Below, one piece after another: positions 29,440 to 37,907 of a DNA stretch of 64,000 nt; within the stretch, counting starts at the first letter, position 1, and each line of letters opens with the position of its first letter. The notes beneath the pieces were generated by a model. It did no database searches and had not been told where the DNA came from. It saw only the letters and a list, made by a program, of their open reading frames with translations. The position numbers and the translations under genes were made by a program. The stretch is from Spirosoma luteum DSM 19990 (GTDB lineage Bacteria > Bacteroidota > Bacteroidia > Cytophagales > Spirosomataceae), in contig NZ_KB893312.1 of the NCBI RefSeq assembly GCF_000374065.1, positions 62,121 to 126,120 on the forward strand, given 5' to 3'.

Positions 29440-30045
29440 TTACTGCCTGGCTGTCAAGGCAGATTGAACGTTTCTGTAGGTCGTCGTCTTGTACTGGTCG
29501 AAGGGCTCTTTCTTATGATAGTTTTGACCAAAGTAGGTAATTATCTGGTGAAAGGTACGGGGTTCAAGGTATCCGGAGATAGGCTGAATAAGGTTAAATT
29601 TTTCGTCCATAAACACGGTCGTTGGATAGCTCATCTGGTTTTTCAGTAGAGCCGCGGCTAACTCATGAACGCCCCGGCTGCCTCCCCGGACAAACTTGAA
29701 CGTTTGCCCTCCCAGTCGTACATCGGCAGTTTGCTCGGCATTGAACCGAACCGGGTAGTAATTCTCGTTGACATAATCAACAATAGCCGGCTTTGAGAAT
29801 GTTTCCCGGTCCATCACTTTACACCAGCCGCACCAGTTTGTATAGACATCGACCACAAACTTCCGGGGTTTTTTCTGTGTCAGCGCGTAGGCTTCCTCAA
29901 TGCTTAGCCAGTTGATATGCTTTCGTCCATCCGCAGGTTTATGAAGGACTGTTGTTGCCTTCAACTGCCCGTTGGGTAAACTGGTCCGAAAGGAGCAAAT
30001 GGTCAGTAAGATGAAAGCGGCAAAAAAGAAAAAAAGACGGTTCAT
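29440..30045 (-). CDS. Exported thioredoxin-fold protein (CGWC motif)
   Basis: 201 residues from the ATG at 30045. A signal peptide (MNRLFFFFAAFILLTICS) follows this start, whereas the longer frame puts 41 polar residues before it. The thioredoxin fold carries NWCGWCKVM with Cys at the two active positions, in place of the CGPC of classic thioredoxin, and YPTTVFMDEKFN after it gives the cis-Pro. It is close to the DUF255/thioredoxin-like family used in periplasmic thiol redox chemistry. Upstream spacing to the M13 gene is 112 bp with no shared operon evident. Confidence 0.85.
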   Translation of the reverse strand: MNRLFFFFAAFILLTICSFRTSLPNGQLKATTVLHKPADGRKHINWLSIEEAYALTQKKPRKFVVDVYTNWCGWCKVMDRETFSKPAIVDYVNENYYPVRFNAEQTADVRLGGQTFKFVRGGSRGVHELAAALLKNQMSYPTTVFMDEKFNLIQPISGYLEPRTFHQIITYFGQNYHKKEPFDQYKTTTYRNVQSALTARQ

Positions 30046-30337
30046 ACAGATAATTTGGTTCTCCAGGTAAATTCGTTTTACAGATAACGACCAATGGTCG
30101 ATAAAATTCGTAGGATGGACTGTTGGGTCGTAAATTTTGGTGGCCCGGATCACATTCCGTTTGTGCATAGGCTGGAAGACTTTTCAGTCAAAAGCCCTGT
30201 TCCCGCCTATTTCGCTGCACACGACTTCTTGAATGACAGGTAGTCAATATCCCTAGGGGCTGTAATACTGTGACTGGTTGGGCAAATATTTCAGATTGCT
30301 ATACCTCGGGCTGAGCCTTCGGGGCAAAGGCATCATA

Positions 30338-30742
30338 CTAAATCAGGTGAAAGGGGAGGGCTCTTTGCCACTCCTGCAACAGACACTCGATTTTTGTCAG
30401 TATAAAATAAGGAGCGACTAAAACCGGCTCGTTCCTGGGTAATTCATGTACAAAAGGCAGGAGGGAGATGCCGAGCTGCTCACCCAAATCAACCAAGCGG
30501 GCATCTTTTGGCGCCATCGGATACGTGTCGATAGCTATGTAGTTGTCAGGGTATTCGATCCCGTCTCGAAAACTCCAAGTTCGTCTTCAAGGAATTTGGG
30601 AAGGCCGCCAGTAATCATAACTCCATATAACCGCTGCGGTTCCTGACAGGCTCTATAAATGGATGGTACGGTTTTCGGATTCTTTATTGCCAGCCGTGCG
30701 TGAACCGCCGGAAGTTATCAACAGACGAACATCCGCTTTCAT
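30338..30742 (-). pseudogene. Frameshifted pseudogene, about 130 codons, unknown family
   Basis: Three minus-strand segments in different frames join smoothly. Segment 1 starts with an ATG at 30742 (MKADVRLLITSGGSRT). Segment 2 holds YRACQEPQRLYGVMITGG and FLEDELGVF. Segment 3 holds IEYPDNYIAIDTYP, VDLGEQLGISLLPF and PVLVAPYFILTKIECLL, ending at TAG 30338-30340. At least two frameshifts separate them. Codon composition and hydrophobic spacing look like real protein. I do not know its family. The plus-strand 66-aa frame over the same DNA (30446-30646) is its shadow. Confidence 0.55.
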
Positions 30743-30761
30743 AAACTATCACTTTTTAGGC

Positions 30762-30769
30762 TATTTTTG
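30762..30769 (+). promoter_or_regulatory. -7 box of the DUF4293 gene
   Basis: TATTTTTG, matching TAnnTTTG, 24 nt before the ATG at 30793. No clear -33 TTG is present at the right distance. Confidence 0.4.
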
Positions 30770-30792
30770 CGGGTCAAAAAACATCATTACGC

Positions 30793-31266
30793 ATGATTCA
30801 ACGCGTTCAAACAATATTTCTGTTTCTTATTGCCGTGGCCATGGGGGTTGCATTGGCTAATCCACTCTGGGAAAAAGTTGGCGCACAGCCAACGGAAATG
30901 GCGCATTTATCCGCGCTTCAGTATAGTTATCAACAAGGCGTCACAACGTTTGTGGATTCGATCTGGTATTTAGCTTTGTTAATTGCTTTGGTTGGCTTAG
31001 TGTCGACTTACGCCATTTTTCAGTACAAAAATCGCCTGACACAAACTGCCTTATGCGCTGTAAATGCATTGATGCTTACGGCTATCATGGGTATTGTACT
31101 GTATAAGACTTTATACGCAGGGAAAGAATACGGCGACCCTGGCGATCAGGGAAATTTCCTTACCGGGTTCTATGCCATTATTGTGGCGCTGGTATTAAAT
31201 GCACTGGCCAATCGGTTCATTCGGCGCGACGAGAAACTCGTTCGGGGTTCAGAACGACTACGGTAG
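30793..31266 (+). CDS. DUF4293 family membrane protein
   Basis: 157 residues with four transmembrane helices (about 6-24, 52-73, 86-104, 117-137). The N-terminus MIQRVQTIFLFL is diagnostic of DUF4293, a conserved family of Bacteroidota with no known function. The cytoplasmic C-terminus is basic (NRFIRRDEKLVRGSERLR). It stands alone between a pseudogene and a convergent peptidase gene. Confidence 0.88.
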   Translation: MIQRVQTIFLFLIAVAMGVALANPLWEKVGAQPTEMAHLSALQYSYQQGVTTFVDSIWYLALLIALVGLVSTYAIFQYKNRLTQTALCAVNALMLTAIMGIVLYKTLYAGKEYGDPGDQGNFLTGFYAIIVALVLNALANRFIRRDEKLVRGSERLR

Positions 31267-31289
31267 AATTTTTTAAGAGAAAGCAGGTT

Positions 31290-31316
31290 AATAAAGGGCG
31301 TTCAACGCCCTTTATT
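31290..31316. terminator. Shared bidirectional terminator, overlapping a stop codon
   Basis: aataaagggcgtt / aacgccctttatt form a perfect 13-bp dyad around a single central base (in practice an 11-bp stem with a 5-nt loop). It serves the convergent DUF4293 and M28 genes. The M28 stop codon (31302-31304) is exactly at the tip. Confidence 0.85.
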
Positions 31317-33017
31317 CGTTTCTGCGGGAGATGCTTCTTTAAACTTGGTCCCGAAAAAGTCACCGTCGTTCCAGACGGGACGGCTATCGGCCTGGGCAGT
31401 CAAATACCCGATCAGAAACTGTAACTGCACGTGTCGGCCAGCTGCGTTCCAGTCGAAGGGTTGATTCATATCATCCTGAGGAGTGTGGTAGGTAGTGGCC
31501 CGCCAGGCCAGATTGAGTTTAGTCCCATCGCGGGAATCGCCAGTGGTAGAGCCGCTTTTGACGTAGATGGCCGGAATGCCCTGCCGAACAAAACTGAAAT
31601 GGTCAGAGCGCATGAATACAGACTGTTCGGGAATGGGGTCTTTCGCAATCTCGACGCCCACAAACTGCGCAGCTGCCCGTACGGCCCCCGCCATGCTGGA
31701 ATGCTCAACCCCGTAGGGCACGATATCGAGCAGTGGATGGAAGAAAAATGGCATATCAAGACAAAGATTCGCCACTATATTTTCCTTCGGCACCGTTGGA
31801 TTGCTGGCAAAGTAATCGGACCCCAGCAACCCCATTTCCTCGGCAGTAACGGCTACGAACAAAATAGACCGGCGGGGTGCTTTAGGTAGTAGGGTAAACA
31901 GACGGGCAGCTTCCAGATTGATAGCCACACCCGATGCGTTGTCGTGTGCGCCGTTGTTAATAGAATCTCCTTTAACGGGTTTGGTGATGCCGAGGTGGTC
32001 AAGGTGCGAAACATACACTACATATTCGTTTTTCAGCGCCGGGTCGGAGCCGGGTAAAAGCCCCACCAGATTTTCGCCTACCAGGTCGTCATTCAACTCC
32101 GTTTGGGTGGTTGCCTGTATAGATAGGTTTAGAGGAAATGCCTGGGGCTGGTTCTTGCTGGCAGCTATTCGGGCATCATCAAACGGTTTGCTGGCACCGG
32201 CAAACAAGGTGCGGGCGGTGGAGTCGCCCAGCGAGGCAATTACTTTTAGGGTCGGGAAAGTTCGCTGCACCTGTCCTTTGGAATCGACCCAGCGGTAGGT
32301 AGCCTGCCGGTTGCGGGGGGCATTGGACTCAATACGGGCAAACATATCAGTTGGCAAACTGAACGTAATGATTCCAACAGCCCCGTGTTTGGCGGCTACT
32401 TCCTGCTTGGAGGAATTGGAATAAGCTCGTTGGTTGGATGGAAACGAGGTGGGGGCACCATTGAAACAGGCTACAATTTTACCCTGTACGTTAATGTTCG
32501 CGTAATCATCGTATCCCAACTCTGGCGCGGATACACCAAAGCCAACAAACACAACCGGGGCTGATACCTGACTCGTTGCCTGACTAAATTGTGGGCTGAA
32601 AATATAGTTTTTCCCGTAGGTCATCCGCTCTGAGGCACCAACTACTCCATCACTGCTTTGGCGGGTCAGCATCATCGAACTACCCGCTTCGCGCACGATG
32701 GCCCGACGCAACGGCACTTTTTGCCGGTAGGTTCCACCCTGACCCATTGGGGTAAATCCAAGCGTCCGAAACTGTTTTTCAACATACTGAGCGGCCAGTT
32801 CGTAACCGCGCGTACCGGGTTTACGGCCTTCCAGTTTGTCATCGGCCAGATACTGCATGTGTGCTTCAACGGCTGCTGGCTGTACGGCTTTGGCCACTTT
32901 TTGGGCGTCGGCCGGAATGGCTGGTACTGGTGTTGGTGCACTGGTCTTGGGATTGGGTTGAGCCAGTGTTTTACTAAAAGGAGTGACGCAAACGAGAATG
33001 ATCAGGAGGTATTTCAA
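31302..33017 (-). CDS. M28 family zinc aminopeptidase-like metallopeptidase
   Basis: 571 residues. Signal peptide 1-19 (ending KTLAQ). A PA-like insert (about 150-220, with VVFVGFGVSAPELGYDDY and GKIVACF) precedes the M28 catalytic part. The zinc ligands are visible in YVSHLDHLG, NNGAHDNASGV (bridging Asp) and VTAEEMGLLGS (Glu pair), with a later His in MRSDHFSF. It should trim peptides in the periplasm or at the cell surface. It lies between two other exported metallopeptidases of different families but on its own transcript. Confidence 0.93.
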   Translation of the reverse strand: MKYLLIILVCVTPFSKTLAQPNPKTSAPTPVPAIPADAQKVAKAVQPAAVEAHMQYLADDKLEGRKPGTRGYELAAQYVEKQFRTLGFTPMGQGGTYRQKVPLRRAIVREAGSSMMLTRQSSDGVVGASERMTYGKNYIFSPQFSQATSQVSAPVVFVGFGVSAPELGYDDYANINVQGKIVACFNGAPTSFPSNQRAYSNSSKQEVAAKHGAVGIITFSLPTDMFARIESNAPRNRQATYRWVDSKGQVQRTFPTLKVIASLGDSTARTLFAGASKPFDDARIAASKNQPQAFPLNLSIQATTQTELNDDLVGENLVGLLPGSDPALKNEYVVYVSHLDHLGITKPVKGDSINNGAHDNASGVAINLEAARLFTLLPKAPRRSILFVAVTAEEMGLLGSDYFASNPTVPKENIVANLCLDMPFFFHPLLDIVPYGVEHSSMAGAVRAAAQFVGVEIAKDPIPEQSVFMRSDHFSFVRQGIPAIYVKSGSTTGDSRDGTKLNLAWRATTYHTPQDDMNQPFDWNAAGRHVQLQFLIGYLTAQADSRPVWNDGDFFGTKFKEASPAETNKGR

Positions 33018-33123
33018 CGCAGTAACTGGGGTTATTAGTAACTATACAACGTAAGCTATATTTGCCGATTACACGAAACCGCCAATGAATATAACGATTT
33101 CTTCAACTGTCAGTACAAAGTAG

Positions 33124-33153
33124 TTTGGTGAAATCATACTATTAATTCGTTTG
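33124..33153 (+). promoter_or_regulatory. Candidate promoter of the HExxH metalloprotease gene
   Basis: TTTG (33124-33127), 18 nt, then TTCGTTTG (33146-33153), which differs from TAnnTTTG at one position. It lies 36 nt before the ATG. Confidence 0.4.
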
Positions 33154-33188
33154 CCGTATCTTGAGCCTTAATTACAACCCAATTTACT

Positions 33189-35651
33189 ATGCAAAAACAC
33201 GTATTTACACTTCTTAGCTTACTTCTCTCTACTAAACTGCTAGTTGCCCAGCCAGCCCCTGCTGGTAGTATTACTGCCTTCACGTCGGGCATGGAACGCA
33301 ACCCCGGCTTTATGACCTACTACTGGGATGCTAAAAAAGGTAAAATCTGGCTCGAAATAGCTGATCTCGATACCGAACTTCTATACTACCCGACGCTGGC
33401 AGAAGGCGTTGGCTCGAACGATATCGGCCTCGACCGGGGGCGCCTGGGGCAGGAACACATCGTGAAATTTCAGCGCAGCGGCAACAAAGTGCTGATGCTG
33501 GAACCCAACTACGCGTATCGGGCTCTCACTAATGACCCGCTTGAACGTCGGGCGGTGGAAGAATCATTTGCCAAGTCCGTTCATGCCGGTTTTGAGATAG
33601 TGGCAGAGGAGAAAGGCAGTGTGCTGGTTGACCTCACGCCGTTTCTGATGCAGGATGCCGTGGGGGCGGTGCAGGCCATCGCCCGAACCAAACAGGGGAC
33701 GTTTAAATTTGACCCGACGCGGAGTGCCATGTACCTGACCCGCACCAAAGCCTTCCCGCAGAATACGGAATTCGAAACAATTATTACCCTGACGGGCGAT
33801 AATCCCGGTTCTTTTCTGCGCGATGTGGTGCCAACGCCTACGGCCATTACCGTGCACCAGCACCACTCATTTGTTCAATTGCCGGATAACAACTTCAAAC
33901 CCCGGCTGTTCGACCCACGCATTGGGTACGGTGGCATTGAGTTTTTCGATTACGCGACACCCGTTAGTCAACCCATCATGAAACGGTACATCTCGCGGCA
34001 CCGGCTGGAGAAAAAAGACCCATCAGCCGCCCTAAGCGAGGCTGTTAAACCCATTGTGTATTATATTGATCCCGGCACACCCGAGCCAATACGATCTGCT
34101 CTGATGGAAGGTACCGCCTGGTGGAATCAGGCATTCGAAGCGGCTGGTTACAAAGATGCTTTCCAGGTTAAATTGCTCCCGGCCGATGCCGACCCGATGG
34201 ATATTCGGTATAATCTGGTGCAATGGGTGCATCGGTCCACGCGGGGCTGGAGCTACGGAGGCAGTATAAACGACCCGCGCACGGGCGAAATCATTAAGGG
34301 GAAAGTTACCCTCGGCTCGCTGCGGGTTCGGCAGGATTATCTGATTGCGCAGGGCTTGGCGGGCGACTACTCTGGCGCGGCCGCTCCCTCGCTGGACCCG
34401 ATGATGCAGATGTCCATTGAACGACTGCGGCAACTGGCGGCTCACGAAGTGGGGCACACCCTTGGTTTGCCCCATAATTACATTTCCAGTACGCAGGATA
34501 GGACATCTGTTATGGATTACCCGACGATGCTGGCCAAAGTGAAGGGAAACAGTATCGACCTGAGTGATGCGTATGCCAAAGGGATTGGTGCTTACGACAA
34601 ATGGAGCATTCGCTATGGGTACGAGCAGTTCCCGGCTGGGGCAGATGAAAAATCAGCCTTGAACAAAATTGTGACGGATATGCACAAGGCGGGTTTGACC
34701 TTCCTGACCGACAAAGATGCGCGGCCGGAAGGGTCGGTCCATCCCGGTACCCACCTGTGGGATAATGGGGCTGATGCCGTTGACGAGTTGAAACGCGTAT
34801 CGGATGTTCGGCGGGTGGCGCTGAGTAATTTTACGGAGAAGAAAATTCCGATGGGAACGCCAATGGCCACCCTAGAAGAAGTATTGGTGCCGATGTACAT
34901 GTTTCACCGCTATCAGGTAGAGGCAGCGGCTAAAGTAGTAGCCGGGCAAGTTTACACTAATGCGCTTCGGGGCGATGGCCAGCCTGTTATGTCGACGGTT
35001 CCGGTGCAGGAGCAAAAGCGGGCGTTGAATGCATTGATGACTACCATTGATCCGGCTTTTCTGGCCCTTCCCAAGTCGATAGTGGCATTGATTCCGCCCC
35101 ACCCATTTCGCTACAATCCAAATCCCCGCGAGGTTTTCAAACGACGAACGGGATTATCCTTCGATCCAATGGCGGCACCCGAAGCGGCCGCCGGTATGAC
35201 CATTCAGATGCTGTTGAATCCGGAACGGGTCAGTCGGCTGGTTGCGCAGTCGGCACTCGATCCGGCTCAACTCAGTCTTGAGTCGATGCTGGACCAATTG
35301 CTCGCGGCTACCTGGTACAAAGCTGAACCGGCTGACAGTTATCAGGCAGAAGTAAAACGGTTGACGGATAAGCTGCTGTTGCAAAAACTTATCGACGTGG
35401 CAAATAACCCCGAGATAACCCCGCAGGGCCGGGCAATGGCCGGGTTGAAATTAACCCAGTTGAAGAGTAAATTAAATACGGCGGGTGCCAACCCGAAAGT
35501 AGCGGCTCATCACCTGTTTGCCCTTGATCAGCTTCGTCGGGCCGAGGGTAACATTGACGACGTTCGGCCAACAAGCCCCCAAACTCCCCCAGACGGTATG
35601 CCGATTGATCCGGGTCAGGAATGGCTGGCTCCGGCCTGCGACTGGCGGTAA
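33189..35651 (+). CDS. Exported zinc-dependent metalloprotease (DUF5117/DUF4953-type)
   Basis: 820 residues. Signal peptide 1-21 (SLLLSTKLLVAQ). The N-terminal part holds beta strands of the DUF5117 type with GKIWLEIADLDTELLYYP. The catalytic part carries the zinc motif HEVGHTLGLPHN (about residues 418-429): two His, catalytic Glu and a third His after the Gly. Family members are large secreted proteases of Bacteroidota with unknown substrates. The C-terminal region is alpha-helical, with no sorting domain visible. It ends 14 bp before the terminator shared with mdh. Confidence 0.9.
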   Translation: MQKHVFTLLSLLLSTKLLVAQPAPAGSITAFTSGMERNPGFMTYYWDAKKGKIWLEIADLDTELLYYPTLAEGVGSNDIGLDRGRLGQEHIVKFQRSGNKVLMLEPNYAYRALTNDPLERRAVEESFAKSVHAGFEIVAEEKGSVLVDLTPFLMQDAVGAVQAIARTKQGTFKFDPTRSAMYLTRTKAFPQNTEFETIITLTGDNPGSFLRDVVPTPTAITVHQHHSFVQLPDNNFKPRLFDPRIGYGGIEFFDYATPVSQPIMKRYISRHRLEKKDPSAALSEAVKPIVYYIDPGTPEPIRSALMEGTAWWNQAFEAAGYKDAFQVKLLPADADPMDIRYNLVQWVHRSTRGWSYGGSINDPRTGEIIKGKVTLGSLRVRQDYLIAQGLAGDYSGAAAPSLDPMMQMSIERLRQLAAHEVGHTLGLPHNYISSTQDRTSVMDYPTMLAKVKGNSIDLSDAYAKGIGAYDKWSIRYGYEQFPAGADEKSALNKIVTDMHKAGLTFLTDKDARPEGSVHPGTHLWDNGADAVDELKRVSDVRRVALSNFTEKKIPMGTPMATLEEVLVPMYMFHRYQVEAAAKVVAGQVYTNALRGDGQPVMSTVPVQEQKRALNALMTTIDPAFLALPKSIVALIPPHPFRYNPNPREVFKRRTGLSFDPMAAPEAAAGMTIQMLLNPERVSRLVAQSALDPAQLSLESMLDQLLAATWYKAEPADSYQAEVKRLTDKLLLQKLIDVANNPEITPQGRAMAGLKLTQLKSKLNTAGANPKVAAHHLFALDQLRRAEGNIDDVRPTSPQTPPDGMPIDPGQEWLAPACDWR

Positions 35652-35665
35652 AACGTATTACATGA

Positions 35666-35697
35666 AAAATCACCGCCAGGCATCTGGCGGTGATTTT
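35666..35697. terminator. Bidirectional terminator between the metalloprotease gene and mdh
   Basis: A perfect 14-bp stem (aaaatcaccgccag / ctggcggtgatttt) with a 4-nt loop, flanked by A and T runs on each side. Confidence 0.88.
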
Positions 35698-35724
35698 ATT
35701 CCTAAACCAATAACTTAGCATTTA

Positions 35725-36666
35725 CTACACGCCAATGTTTAGCGTGCTCAGAACATTATTCATGTTCCGAACGGCATCGGCCGACTTGTTAAAAGCAGCC
35801 TGCTCTTCGTCACTGAGTTTGTAGTCAATAATTTCTTCCCAGCCGTTGCGGCCCAGTACGACCGGAACGCCCATGCAAATATCCGACTGACCGTATTCGC
35901 CTTCGAGCAATACGCAGGATGGAATTACCCGCTTCTGGTCGCGAACGATGGCTTCCACCATATAAGCACCTGCCGCACCCGGTGCATACCAGGCAGAAGT
36001 ACCAATCAGGCCCGTTAGCGTTGCGCCACCCACCATGGTATCGGCTGCTACTTTTTTCAGCGTTTCGTCGTCCAGGAAGTTGCTGACGGGCACACCCGCT
36101 TTAGTAGCTAAACGTGTAAGCGGAATCATCGTTGTATCGCCGTGACCGCCAATGACTGAAGCCTGCAAATCATTGGGGGAGCATTTCAACGCCAGCGACA
36201 GATAGGTTTTGAACCGGGCTGAATCAAGAGCACCGCCTAAGCCAATAACCCGATTTTTAGGAAGACCCGACGACTTCAGAGCGAGATACGTCATGGTATC
36301 CATCGGGTTCGAGATAATAATGAAAATAGCATCGGGCGAGTGTTTCAGAATATTTTCCGTTACTCCTTTCACAATCCCGGCATTGATACCAATCAAGTCT
36401 TCGCGGGTCATGCCCGGTTTGCGCGGCAGGCCCGACGTGATAACTACTACGTCAGAACCCGCGGTTTTTTCGTAATCGTTGGTGGAGCCGGTCAGCTTGA
36501 TGTCGCAGTCGAGCAGGGTCGATGCCTGTAGCATATCCAGTGATTTGCCTTCGCTGATACCTTCTTTAATGTCCAGGAGAACAACTTCGTGAGCCAATTC
36601 CCGGCGGGCGATGTTATCGGCACAGGTGGCTCCAACGGCCCCGGCGCCTACTACGGTAACTTTCAT
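35725..36666 (-). CDS. mdh: Malate dehydrogenase
   Basis: 313 residues. The Rossmann motif GAGAVGATCADNIA is N-terminal, the substrate arginines sit in GLPRKPGMTRED, and the catalytic His is in IGGHGDTTM. This is the LDH-like MDH type typical of Bacteroidota. It oxidises malate to oxaloacetate with NAD in the TCA cycle. The start MKVTVVGAG fits. A -7 box TACTTTTG lies upstream. Confidence 0.96.
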   Translation of the reverse strand: MKVTVVGAGAVGATCADNIARRELAHEVVLLDIKEGISEGKSLDMLQASTLLDCDIKLTGSTNDYEKTAGSDVVVITSGLPRKPGMTREDLIGINAGIVKGVTENILKHSPDAIFIIISNPMDTMTYLALKSSGLPKNRVIGLGGALDSARFKTYLSLALKCSPNDLQASVIGGHGDTTMIPLTRLATKAGVPVSNFLDDETLKKVAADTMVGGATLTGLIGTSAWYAPGAAGAYMVEAIVRDQKRVIPSCVLLEGEYGQSDICMGVPVVLGRNGWEEIIDYKLSDEEQAAFNKSADAVRNMNNVLSTLNIGV

Positions 36667-36701
36667 ATAGTATTCAGAATTATAGGATTAACAAGCAGGC
36701 G

Positions 36702-36728
36702 CAAAAGTACTGCCCTCATGTAAGACAA
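36702..36728 (-). promoter_or_regulatory. mdh: Candidate promoter of mdh
   Basis: TACTTTTG on the minus strand (36702-36709) matches TAnnTTTG. Upstream TTG elements lie 16 nt (36726-36728) and 21 nt (36731-36733) away, on either side of the preferred 19. Confidence 0.5.
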
Positions 36729-36858
36729 CCCAATCTCGTTAGAATAAAACTTATGGGGGTGATTGATGGTTTATCTATCAAGTAGCGGATAAATGGTTAG
36801 ATAGTGATTCCTGACTACTTTAATAGAACGTTAAGTAGTCTGTCAGTCGATAAACTCA

Positions 36859-37326
36859 ATGAAAAACAAAAGTCTGATAACGCGGATCTTGTCCTCTATT
36901 TTCTTCAAAAAAGCGAATGTAGGGGCTGCCCGTTACGCCCGCGATAAACGAAGTCTTTTTGAGTTAGTGCGGGAAGCATTGGCTAAAAGTGGCAGCTTAT
37001 CGGGTGCCAATTTTGCTACATTTCGGGACCAGTTGGGCATTGTCACGCGTTTGGTAAGGGCCTACGCATCAGGAGAATACCGGGAGTTGCCCTGGAAAAC
37101 GCTGCTCCGGATTATTGCGGTTTTGGTTTATTTTGTGTCACCTATCGACATTTTACCCGACTTTTTACCCATAGTAGGTCTCAGCGACGATATTGCCCTG
37201 ATGTTATGGTTATTTAGTGGTATAAAGGATGACATTGAGAAATTCCGGCAATGGGAATTTTCAACAGCTAATCAACCTCAGGCAGCTACAGCGCCCAAGC
37301 GGATGGAAACCATCAAAATTGGCTGA
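36859..37326 (+). CDS. DUF1232 (YkvA-like) family protein
   Basis: 155 residues. The DUF1232 signature PIDILPDFLPIVGLSDDIA lies at about 95-115 within a hydrophobic hairpin, so the protein is probably membrane-associated. The family is widespread and functionally uncharacterised. A helical N-terminal half carries KSLFELVREAL-like sequence. It stands alone between divergent mdh and tatA. Confidence 0.82.
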   Translation: MKNKSLITRILSSIFFKKANVGAARYARDKRSLFELVREALAKSGSLSGANFATFRDQLGIVTRLVRAYASGEYRELPWKTLLRIIAVLVYFVSPIDILPDFLPIVGLSDDIALMLWLFSGIKDDIEKFRQWEFSTANQPQAATAPKRMETIKIG

Positions 37327-37499
37327 TTTTTACGTATTCCAGCTTTGATTTTTACTGTTCAGGGTTCTTCCCCATTAAAGAAAATTGACGATGATCTTGA
37401 GGAGAACTTCAGAAATTTTAACGGGTGAGCACAAAACTAAACGGTTGGTTAGCGCGTAAGTTTCACTAAGGTTTAATAGATTGTACAAGAGAGTTTTGT

Positions 37500-37507
37500 T
37501 AATTTTG
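37500..37507 (+). promoter_or_regulatory. -7 box of the tatA promoter
   Basis: TAATTTTG 23 nt before the tatA ATG, a perfect match to TAnnTTTG; a TTG occurs 16 nt upstream. Confidence 0.5.
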
Positions 37508-37530
37508 CATACATTCAAATCACAAAAGAT

Positions 37531-37731
37531 ATGATTTCGGCAACCATTTTTGCAATTATGGGTTTGGGCGGCCAGGAAATGATTCTCATTTTCCTCGCTC
37601 TACTCCTGCTGTTCGGCGCTAAGAAAATCCCTGAACTGGCACGTGGCCTGGGTAAAGGCATCAAAGAGTTTAAAGATGCTACCAAGGATGTTCGCGAGAA
37701 CATTGAAGATAGTTTGAAAGAAGAAAAGTAA
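37531..37731 (+). CDS. tatA: Sec-independent translocase protein TatA/E
   Basis: 66 residues: one N-terminal membrane helix, then the amphipathic helix FGAKKIPELARGLGKGIKEF diagnostic of TatA, and a charged tail. It forms the pore-like part of the twin-arginine pathway for folded proteins. No tatC lies nearby. A leading strong promoter box and a terminator make it a single-gene unit. Confidence 0.93.
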   Translation: MISATIFAIMGLGGQEMILIFLALLLLFGAKKIPELARGLGKGIKEFKDATKDVRENIEDSLKEEK

Positions 37732-37747
37732 TATAAGTGATAGTCAG

Positions 37748-37795
37748 CAGACAATCAGGTGGTTCTAAACAGGGCCGCCTGATTGTCTGTTTTTA
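37748..37795 (+). terminator. Terminator of tatA
   Basis: cagacaatcaggtgg / ccgcctgattgtctg form a 15-bp stem with one G-T pair and a 12-nt loop, followed by a T-run. Confidence 0.88.
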
Positions 37796-37907
37796 TTAGT
37801 TTGCATGAGATATATGCGGCAGGATGTATAATATAGTAGTATCTCCAGCGAAAAGCAACTACACATCATACAATTTACCTTGTGTATCCTATTTCATACA
37901 TTAGTCT

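Noticed and set aside
30446-30646. Plus-strand frame of 66 residues
   Set aside because: It is antisense to the frameshifted pseudogene, which has protein-like composition on the other strand.
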